5,057 bases of DNA from Phycisphaerales bacterium (GTDB lineage Bacteria > Planctomycetota > Phycisphaerae > Phycisphaerales > SM1A02): the NCBI GenBank assembly GCA_022447165.1, contig JAKVBR010000060.1, positions 3,827 to 8,883 on the forward strand, given 5' to 3'. This document shows positions 1-5,057 of the stretch, piece by piece; the stretch's first letter is position 1; the number at the start of each line of letters is the position of its first letter. A model generated the notes under the pieces. The model made no database searches, was not told the DNA's origin, and was given only the letters and a program-made list of their open reading frames with translations. Position numbers and translations under genes: made by a program.

Positions 1-347
1 TTTATACAAAGACTGGTGTTGGGACAGTCGTTGCTGAAAACAAAGAACTCAAAGAGTTTGAAGGTGAAACGTTTGTCCTAGAGCGAGGCATCGTGACAGA
101 TATTGCACTTGTTAAAGCATGGAAAGCAGATGAATCAGGCAACCTCATCTACCGAAAAACCGCTCGAAACTTCAATCCAATGATTGCGACCTCGGGCAAA
201 GTCACAGTCGTTGAAGTGGAAGACATTGTGCCGGTGGGGACATTTGATCCTGATGATGTTCATACACCATCCATTTATGTAGATAGGATCGTTAAAACAA
301 CCTCTGAGAAACGAATTGAACAACGGACAGTGACCCCTTCATCATAA
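1..347 (+). CDS. scoA: 3-oxoacid CoA-transferase subunit A, C-terminal half (5' end outside window)
   Basis: Partial gene; whole codons start at base 3 and give 114 residues before TAA at 345-347. Family role: moves CoA between succinyl-CoA (or acetyl-CoA) and acetoacetate in the cytoplasm, for ketone-body or short-chain acid use. Seen in order: YTKTGVGTVVAENKE near the window start, ERGIVTDIALVKAWKAD, the highly typical KTARNFNP, VPVGTFDPDDVHTPSIYVDRI, and the closing KRIEQRT. These match the second half of the roughly 230-residue subunit A, including its usual end, so the 3' end is intact. A GTG at 93 is an internal codon, not the start. In this family the catalytic Glu lies in subunit B, so its absence here is expected. 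No subunit B follows in the next 4.7 kb. The substrate cannot be fixed from half a subunit; atoD (acetate) or pcaI (3-oxoadipate) relatives are alternatives. No clear terminator follows the stop. Confidence 0.9.
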   Translation, partial: YTKTGVGTVVAENKELKEFEGETFVLERGIVTDIALVKAWKADESGNLIYRKTARNFNPMIATSGKVTVVEVEDIVPVGTFDPDDVHTPSIYVDRIVKTTSEKRIEQRTVTPSS

Positions 348-409
348 TACGGGTCCGATAGTACAAAACTTTGCAAATTGCGTCATATAAATCAATAAGG
401 TGCGTTGAA

Positions 410-436
410 CTGCTCACGGCAGAGAGCCGAGAACAG
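410..436 (+). other. Imperfect hairpin in the gap upstream of the exported-protein gene
   Basis: Bases 410-420 (CTGCTCACGGC) pair with 426-436 (GCCGAGAACAG) in 9 of 11 positions around the 5-base loop AGAGA. The mismatches are 413/433 and 416/430. No T-run follows, so it is not a usual intrinsic terminator. If transcription starts upstream of it, it would sit in the 5' leader of the 487-1842 gene, about 50 bases before the start codon. A second, weaker pairing (CCGCT 444-448 with AGCGG 463-467, 14-base loop) lies just downstream. The function is unknown and the pairing may be chance. Confidence 0.3.
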
Positions 437-473
437 GAGAAAACCGCTCATTACTCAATCAAAGCGGCATTAG

Positions 474-480
474 AGAAGGA
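474..480 (+). promoter_or_regulatory. Ribosome binding site for the exported-protein gene
   Basis: AGAAGGA lies 6 bases before the ATG at 487, which is ideal Shine-Dalgarno sequence and spacing. Together with the signal peptide that starts right at this ATG, it fixes the start. It is the best-spaced site of the four in this window. Confidence 0.75.
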
Positions 481-486
481 ATTATC

Positions 487-1842
487 ATGAGTTTTATTCA
501 GAAGTATCGTGTTCTAACAACGACAACTGTGATGGTGTGTGCTGGACTATTCTCATCCAATGCACAAGGTCAGATGGAATACATGGCTGAAGCCATGCAA
601 CCAGAGTACTTTTCACGAGATTTAGTTGTCTTCGCTGAGGGACTAAACTTAGATGACACCCAAGAAGTCATTGTTGAAGCGATGTTCGATTCATACGAAG
701 AAGACTTTGAAATGGGCTGGGCAAACACACAAGAGCGACTCAACTCGATTGCTGATGAGATTCGTGAAAAGCAACCCGCAACGAGCAGGGAAACACTTGA
801 GCCAGTTCTCAATGTACTTGGTGATTGGCTTGAAGAAAAGAGAATGCTTGATGTAGGTCTGCTAGAAAATGTCAACGCAATACTCATAGACGACCAACGC
901 GTATTATGGCCATCATTCATCCGAAAACTCTACCGTGAGAAGCACATCTCACGCGGTCGTCTAAGTGGAGAATCGGTTGATCTCTTCCAGACAATTAGAG
1001 ATAGCGCTCTTTCCCCTGCTGCTGAGACAGCAATTGCAGCAGGGCTTGAAGAATACGATGTCGCACTTGACAGCGCAATGCGAAAGCGTGATGACATTCT
1101 TCGCGGCAACCCGAAGAAACTGTTTGATGATATTCTCAATGGTAATGTCGGCCGAAATGAAGCAATGGTTGATGAAATCATCAAGGCAAGAAAGAATGTC
1201 AGAGACATTAATGACAGGTACATTGAAATTATCAGCAGTTCACTTTCAGAGGGTGACAGTGAAGATTTTAGGATTCGTTCACTCAAACGAGGCTACCCTA
1301 GGATTTTTAGACGGACACCCGCTGAACGACTCTTAAGACAAGCAGCTGAAAACCAAAATTACGGGGCTGAAGTCATTGCTCAAATCTTACAACTCGAAGG
1401 CGCTTATCTCATCGAACTTGCTGAAATCAATCACCAAATCCTGACAACGACTCGTTCGCATGAACCGGAAATGCATAAACATCGAGAAGTTGCAGGTCAG
1501 ATTCGCAAGAATGGCGGTACCCCAGAAAAACTTGAAGACCCAACGCGTGAACTTTATAAAGAACGCGAGGAACTTGGCAACAGGTACATCGAAATGCTTC
1601 GAGCGCTTCTCTCTGGAGAACAGTTCCTTGAACTTGATGGGGCTCGCAGATGGATTCCTCGCGACGAACTGCCTGCTATGCCAACACAAGGCGAACCAAA
1701 GGCTGGTGCAAATCCGGAGGGGCTAGAACTCAGTACTGGTGGTGGTGCAGCCAATAAGAATTCTAATAGTAAAGCTGCCAACGAACGAAATGGGATTGGG
1801 AAAGACGGTCGAGGACGTGGCGGTCTTCGCGGAGGCGATTAA
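487..1842 (+). CDS. Exported helical protein with three Spy/LTXXQ-like repeat units, unknown function
   Basis: I do not recognise a named family. Residues 1-28 look like a Sec signal peptide: basic start (K6, R8), hydrophobic T11-F22, then SSNAQG with likely cleavage after A26 or G28. The mature protein is rich in charged helix and is probably periplasmic. Three similar units can be aligned by eye: about 51-150, 165-270 and 284-392. Each has a first long helix (LDDTQEVIVEAMFDSYEEDF at 55-74; LSPAAETAIAAGLEEYDVAL at 175-194; GAEVIAQILQLEGAYLIEL at 293-311), a polar linker, and a second helix (LLENVNAILIDDQ 125-137; INDRYIEIISSSLSE 241-255; LGNRYIEMLRALLSGEQ 363-379). The helix pattern with LDDTQ, LSPAA and LSGEQ turns resembles LTXXQ/Spy-CpxP-type periplasmic helical proteins. 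This is a resemblance, not a proven relation. Residues 396-451 are Gly/Asn/Lys/Arg-rich and probably disordered. No catalytic motif, cysteine cluster or lipobox was seen. It ends 44 bases before gspE with no visible terminator, so co-transcription with the T2SS genes is likely. A T2SS accessory, a periplasmic stress sensor and a secreted substrate are all possible. Confidence 0.8.
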   Translation: MSFIQKYRVLTTTTVMVCAGLFSSNAQGQMEYMAEAMQPEYFSRDLVVFAEGLNLDDTQEVIVEAMFDSYEEDFEMGWANTQERLNSIADEIREKQPATSRETLEPVLNVLGDWLEEKRMLDVGLLENVNAILIDDQRVLWPSFIRKLYREKHISRGRLSGESVDLFQTIRDSALSPAAETAIAAGLEEYDVALDSAMRKRDDILRGNPKKLFDDILNGNVGRNEAMVDEIIKARKNVRDINDRYIEIISSSLSEGDSEDFRIRSLKRGYPRIFRRTPAERLLRQAAENQNYGAEVIAQILQLEGAYLIELAEINHQILTTTRSHEPEMHKHREVAGQIRKNGGTPEKLEDPTRELYKEREELGNRYIEMLRALLSGEQFLELDGARRWIPRDELPAMPTQGEPKAGANPEGLELSTGGGAANKNSNSKAANERNGIGKDGRGRGGLRGGD

Positions 1843-1866
1843 CCATTTCCTTTACTCTTGTATCTT

Positions 1867-1873
1867 AAAAGGA
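1867..1873 (+). promoter_or_regulatory. Ribosome binding site of gspE, unusually far from the start
   Basis: AAAAGGA ends 13 bases before the ATG at 1887, longer than the usual 5-9. An in-frame CTG at 1878 (followed by ATC ATC ATG) would be only 4 bases away and is an unlikely start. The next in-frame ATG, at 1956, has no purine-rich site before it. ATG 1887 is therefore kept, with reduced initiation strength likely. Confidence 0.5.
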
Positions 1874-1886
1874 CCTACTGATCATC

Positions 1887-3491
1887 ATGACTGAAGAACA
1901 CACAACAAGTCTCGTTTCTGAACAACCCAAAGATTCGAAGCAATTGTGCGCAGACATGAACTTAAAGTACATCGAGATTGCTCCAAACATTGAACAACCT
2001 ATTGTTGATCTAATCGATGCAGAACTAGCAGTGAGACTTAGGGTTATACCTGTTCAAGTCGAAAACAGCCGCTTAGAACTAGCGATGATTAACCCAACGG
2101 ATATCGAAGCAGCAGACGAGGTTGCAACGATGACAGAGTTGCCAGTTACTCGTTGCGGAATGGAACAACGAGTCTTTACGGAGTTGATGCGAAAACATTA
2201 CGGCACAACTGCTGCCCGTATGGCAGAAAGTCTAGGTGGTGAACCAACAGATACAAGCGATACCATTGACCACAACGTCGATGCCATTGAAGCTGACAAC
2301 ATTTTAGTGATGGCAGAACAGCCAACTCTGATTAATCTTGTGAACTTGCTCCTACTCGAAGCAATTCAACAACGAGCATCAGATGTCCACATTGAACCAT
2401 TCGAAACTGAACTTAAGGTGAAGTACCGAATTGATGGTGTCCTTGCTGAACAACAACCACCACCAAAACATTTACAACCAGCACTTATTGGTCGAATCAA
2501 AATCATGTCCGCAATGAACATTGCCGAACGATATGTGCCTCAAGATGGACATATTGCGCTTCGTTTTGAAGGTCGAAAAGTTGACATTCGTGTATCTACA
2601 GTCCCTACCCTTTACGGCGAGTCTGTCGTCATGCGTATTCTCGACAAGAGTGCGATGCCTCTTGATTTGAAATCACTTGGCATGTCACCTGACATGCGAG
2701 AACAAATGGATAGTTTAATCGCGAAGCCCCACGGACTTGTTCTTGTGACAGGACCGACTGGCTCTGGCAAAACGACTTCACTCTATGCATCGCTCAATAA
2801 GTTGTATGACCCGAGAAAGAAAATCATAACGATTGAAGATCCCGTTGAATATGAATTGAGCGGCATTAATCAGATCCCTGTCAATCCAAAACGAGGACTC
2901 ACATTTGCATCTGGACTCCGTTCAATCTTAAGGCAAGACCCTGACATCATTTTTGTAGGCGAGATACGTGACGGCGAAACTGCAGACATTGCCATTCGTT
3001 CAGCACTCACAGGCCACTTAATCTTCTCCACGATTCACACGAATGATGCAGTAAGTTCAATCGGTCGCCTCATTGATATGGGCGTAGAACCGTATCTTGT
3101 TGCATCAGTGCTAGAGGGCGTACTCGCACAGCGACTTGGAAGAAGAATTTGCGAGGATTGCAAAACACAAGTACCGCTTACAGAGGATTTATCACACCGA
3201 CTTACGAGTGACGAACGATTACTCTTTGCAGAAGGCATGTGGGAAGGCAAGGGTTGTGAAAAGTGCAACAACTCTGGATTCAGCGGACGAGTCGGTTTCT
3301 TTGAACTCATTGTTGTTGGAGGTCCCCTGCGTGCAGCTGTAAGTGAAAACTTAAACTCTGTTGAGTTGTCGAGACTCCTTCCTGATTCACATATCACAAT
3401 GCGTGAAGACGCGTTCATGAAAGCAGCCAATGGCGTCACAACAATTGGTGAAGTACTCCGCGCAACTCAAGATACAGATGCTGATTTTTAA
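1887..3491 (+). CDS. gspE: Type II secretion system assembly ATPase GspE
   Basis: Cytoplasmic hexameric ATPase that powers pseudopilus assembly; 534 residues, normal for GspE/PilB. About residues 24-107 are a T2SSE N-terminal (MshEN-like) domain, with RVIPVQVENSRLELAMINPTD as the typical strand pattern. Residues about 145-255 form the N2 domain, with RASDVHIEPFE (163-173), YRIDGV and the PQDGHIALRFEGRKVDIRVS region. The ATPase core follows: Walker A GPTGSGKTT (289-297), Asp box IITIEDPVEYE (313-323), Walker B region LRQDPDIIFVGEIRD (348-362) with E359, and His box TGHLIFSTIHTNDA (375-388) with H377 and H384. The zinc module CEDC (422-425) with CEKC (457-460) has all four cysteines, as in GspE and PilB. 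All key residues are present, so the enzyme should be active. gspF follows 14 bases after the stop. PilB of a type IV pilus is the main alternative; the GspG-type pseudopilin downstream argues for T2SS. Confidence 0.95.
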   Translation: MTEEHTTSLVSEQPKDSKQLCADMNLKYIEIAPNIEQPIVDLIDAELAVRLRVIPVQVENSRLELAMINPTDIEAADEVATMTELPVTRCGMEQRVFTELMRKHYGTTAARMAESLGGEPTDTSDTIDHNVDAIEADNILVMAEQPTLINLVNLLLLEAIQQRASDVHIEPFETELKVKYRIDGVLAEQQPPPKHLQPALIGRIKIMSAMNIAERYVPQDGHIALRFEGRKVDIRVSTVPTLYGESVVMRILDKSAMPLDLKSLGMSPDMREQMDSLIAKPHGLVLVTGPTGSGKTTSLYASLNKLYDPRKKIITIEDPVEYELSGINQIPVNPKRGLTFASGLRSILRQDPDIIFVGEIRDGETADIAIRSALTGHLIFSTIHTNDAVSSIGRLIDMGVEPYLVASVLEGVLAQRLGRRICEDCKTQVPLTEDLSHRLTSDERLLFAEGMWEGKGCEKCNNSGFSGRVGFFELIVVGGPLRAAVSENLNSVELSRLLPDSHITMREDAFMKAANGVTTIGEVLRATQDTDADF

Positions 3492-3494
3492 GGT
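3489..3494 (+). promoter_or_regulatory. gspF ribosome binding site overlapping the gspE stop codon
   Basis: TAAGGT shares its TAA with the stop of gspE (3489-3491). AGG is 12 bases before the ATG at 3506, which again is long spacing. The overlap suggests that ribosomes finishing gspE help start gspF (translational coupling). This is inferred from layout only. Confidence 0.45.
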
Positions 3495-3505
3495 AACTCG
3501 AAGCG

Positions 3506-4714
3506 ATGCCTGAGTTTCAATATCACAGTTTAACGCCAAGCGGGGAAACCAAGCAAGGCATATTAAGCGGTCGTGACCGTGCAGACATCGTTCAGCAACT
3601 TGCTAACCTTGGCCAAACTGCAACACAAGTTGAACACCTCAAAAAAGGGAATCTTGCGACAACTCGTAAAAGCAGAAATAAATTGAAACTATCCCGTGCA
3701 GAAATGGCTGCGATGATTCGTGAACTTGCAACTGCACAGGAAGCAGGGCTACCGCTCATGCAAGCACTTCGGACCATCCGAAGGCAAGCGTCCCCCGCTG
3801 CGGGTGAAGTCCTAGATAGTTTTATTGCTGCACTCGAAGCAGGCGACCCGCTCTATAAAGCAGCAATTGAATGGGGCGACCCATTTGACGATCTCGTCGT
3901 TGGCATGCTCCGTGCATCAGACGCGTCAGGAAAAATGAGTGTCATTCTGCACCAACTCGCTGATCTGATGGACCGCTCTCTTGAGTTAAGGCGTGAACTA
4001 CTCGGCGCAATCATGTATCCAGCAATCATCGCTTCACTTATTGCTGTGAGTGGCATTGTCCTTGTTACGGTCCTTGTTCCGCGACTTATTGAACCTCTTG
4101 CTGGACAAATGACATTACCGCTGCCAACAATCATCGTGATGGGATTTGCTGAGTTCATGATTCAATGGTGGATTTGGATGATTGTTGGTCTTGGCGCGGT
4201 TGTTATTGGGTGGCGAGCTTGGATTGCCGTACCAGAAAACCGTTTTGCGTTTGATAAGTTCAAGTTAAGGGTACCCCTACTTGGTCGTTTACTTCGCGAT
4301 GTTGCTGTTGCAAGGTTTACAAGAACCCTTGGCACGCTCGCTTCCGCAGGACTTCCGATTTTAGAAGGACTCCGAATTACAAAAGATACTCTCGGCAATG
4401 CAGCACTCGCTTCAGCAGTCGACGCTGTACAAGATCAAGTTAGTAGCGGTAAGCCACTTGCAGACCCGCTAGAGAAATCGGGACTATTTCCACCCCTTCT
4501 TGTTCAAGTTGTGAACTTAGGCGAACGCTCAGGAAAACTTGAAGAAATGTTGTTGCACTCAGCTAATGCGTTTGACAGACAAGTCAATGCATCCCTTAAT
4601 CTATTCACCAAAGCACTACCCCCCGTGCTGCTCATTGTCATGGCAGCGCTCGCTTGCTTTGTTTTATCTGCAATCCTGCTTCCATTGTTAGAATTGCAAT
4701 CATTAGTTCGATAA
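3506..4714 (+). CDS. gspF: Type II secretion system inner-membrane platform protein GspF
   Basis: Polytopic inner-membrane protein at the centre of the T2SS assembly platform, taken to pass GspE motion to the pseudopilus. 402 residues, the usual GspF length. The N-terminal part FQYHSLTPSGETKQGIL (4-20) is the family's typical opening. Two T2SSF domains follow, about 66-190 and 268-391, and they are an internal duplication: EAGLPLMQALR (79-89) matches SAGLPILEGLR (280-290), and RASDASGKM (136-144) matches LGERSGKLEEML (338-349). The first copy has Asp-Ala where the second has the common Glu-Arg. Membrane segments are about 168-192, 208-236 and 370-395, the standard three-helix arrangement; the second is Trp-rich (WWIWM, 221-225). 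KLRVPLLGRLLRD (253-265) is the conserved stretch before domain 2. It lies 14 bases after gspE and 17 before gspG, so an operon is very likely. The PilC paralogue is the only serious alternative. Confidence 0.95.
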   Translation: MPEFQYHSLTPSGETKQGILSGRDRADIVQQLANLGQTATQVEHLKKGNLATTRKSRNKLKLSRAEMAAMIRELATAQEAGLPLMQALRTIRRQASPAAGEVLDSFIAALEAGDPLYKAAIEWGDPFDDLVVGMLRASDASGKMSVILHQLADLMDRSLELRRELLGAIMYPAIIASLIAVSGIVLVTVLVPRLIEPLAGQMTLPLPTIIVMGFAEFMIQWWIWMIVGLGAVVIGWRAWIAVPENRFAFDKFKLRVPLLGRLLRDVAVARFTRTLGTLASAGLPILEGLRITKDTLGNAALASAVDAVQDQVSSGKPLADPLEKSGLFPPLLVQVVNLGERSGKLEEMLLHSANAFDRQVNASLNLFTKALPPVLLIVMAALACFVLSAILLPLLELQSLVR

Positions 4715-4720
4715 ATCGTT

Positions 4721-4724
4721 AGGA
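4721..4724 (+). promoter_or_regulatory. Ribosome binding site that decides the gspG start
   Basis: AGGA is only 1 base before the in-frame ATG at 4726 but 7 bases before the in-frame ATG at 4732. The second is properly spaced, so translation most likely starts at 4732. The choice changes only two residues of a leader that is cut off anyway. Confidence 0.7.
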
Positions 4725-4731
4725 AATGGCT

Positions 4732-5057
4732 ATGAATCAAAGAAAACATCACAGACGCGCATTTACACTTCTTGAAATAATCGTTGTAGTCATGATTATT
4801 GCAGTTCTTGCAACACTTGTCGCTCCGCGTTTACTCGGTCGCGTTGGTTCTGCAAAACAAACTGCTGCAAAAGCAAAAGCAGCAACCATTGCAAAGACTG
4901 TCAACCTTTATGTCCTTGACATGGGCCTATCAGCTCCGTCGGACGACTTTGATTTAGAGGTGCTCCTGCTTCATCCAGATGACGGTGGCGGACCATCAGG
5001 GCCATACCTTGAACGCGCAGATGATCTTGTTGATCCTTGGGGAAACAATTTTGAAAT
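4732..5057 (+). CDS. gspG: Type II secretion system major pseudopilin GspG (3' end outside window)
   Basis: Main subunit of the periplasmic pseudopilus; 108 codons are visible and the gene runs off the window. ATG 4732 is chosen over ATG 4726 on ribosome-binding-site spacing. The class III leader MNQRKHHRRA is short and basic. Prepilin peptidase should cut before F11, giving mature FTLLEIIVVVMIIAVLATLV with Glu at position +5, as required for assembly. The residue before the cut is Ala rather than the usual Gly. After the N-terminal helix and the APRLLGRV turn come KAKAATIAKTVNLYVLD (the GspG helix pattern), a loop with LEVLLLHPDDGGG, then GPYLERADDLVDPWGNNF. The GPYL...DPWGN combination is the T2SSG signature and separates it from type IV pilins. 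The missing part should hold the rest of the C-terminal sheet and the calcium-binding loop. GspG is followed in many systems by minor pseudopilins (GspH-K), which cannot be checked here. Confidence 0.93.
   Translation, partial: MNQRKHHRRAFTLLEIIVVVMIIAVLATLVAPRLLGRVGSAKQTAAKAKAATIAKTVNLYVLDMGLSAPSDDFDLEVLLLHPDDGGGPSGPYLERADDLVDPWGNNFE

Noticed and set aside
370..377. Perfect palindrome TTTGCAAA as an operator
   Set aside because: Only 8 bases with no flanking symmetry; expected by chance at this size.
386..391. TATAAA as a possible -10 box for the operon
   Set aside because: No acceptable -35 lies 16-18 bases upstream (TACAAA/ACAAAA only), and TTGCAA at 371-376 is just 9 bases away. There is not enough to call a promoter.
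529..549. Possible lipobox around C18 of the exported protein (VMVC-A)
   Set aside because: The residues before the Cys do not fit the [LVI][ASTVI][GAS]C rule, and a good ordinary cleavage site follows at SSNA/AQG.
930..1286. 118-residue minus-strand open frame inside the exported-protein gene
   Set aside because: It lies wholly opposite a well-supported coding frame, is Ser/Leu/Arg-rich in the way antisense shadows are, and I saw no recognisable motif in it.
1843..1886. Terminator between the exported protein and gspE
   Set aside because: The 44 bases are pyrimidine-rich then carry the gspE ribosome binding site; no GC-rich stem with a T-run is present.
3035..3439. 134-residue minus-strand open frame inside gspE
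   Set aside because: It is antisense to the conserved C-terminal ATPase and zinc-module region. Its length comes from the codon pattern of gspE, and no protein features were seen.
4863..4884. 6-bp inverted repeat TGCTGC/GCAGCA in gspG
   Set aside because: It arises from the Ala/Lys codon run encoding TAAKAKAAT; short, and explained by the protein.

Overview
The window reads as chromosomal DNA from a Gram-negative (diderm) bacterium. It holds the start of a type II secretion system (T2SS) operon. All five genes lie on the plus strand and together cover about 96% of the window. G+C is in the mid-40s percent, judged by eye from sampled lines. A planctomycete, perhaps a Phycisphaerae-like lineage, is my best guess. 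The basis is the prepilin motif RRA|FTLLE with Ala before the cut (remembered as common in that group) and a large secreted helical protein just ahead of gspE. This is inference; no rRNA or marker gene is present.

Layout. Bases 1-347 are the 3' half of a CoA-transferase subunit A gene (scoA/atoD type). Bases 348-486 are a non-coding gap with a short imperfect hairpin and a good ribosome binding site. Bases 487-1842 encode a 451-residue exported protein of no named family. It is mostly helical, seems to be built from three degenerate copies of a Spy/LTXXQ-like unit, and has a Gly/Asn/Arg-rich tail. After a 44-base gap come gspE (1887-3491, assembly ATPase), gspF (3506-4714, inner-membrane platform protein) and the first 108 codons of gspG (from 4732, major pseudopilin), which runs off the end.

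How they fit. GspE hydrolyses ATP at the cytoplasmic face of the inner membrane. GspF is the membrane platform it acts on, and GspG is the main subunit of the periplasmic pseudopilus that pushes folded substrates through an outer-membrane secretin. gspE-gspF-gspG are 14 and 17 bases apart, and no terminator is visible between 487 and 5057, so one transcript is likely. The exported 451-residue protein would then be made with the secretion machine, either as a periplasmic accessory or as a substrate. The CoA-transferase is metabolic and looks unrelated.

I found no tRNA, rRNA, CRISPR array, insertion sequence or attachment site. The most interesting item is the triple-repeat exported protein next to the T2SS core. 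The rest is a fairly ordinary gspEFG locus.
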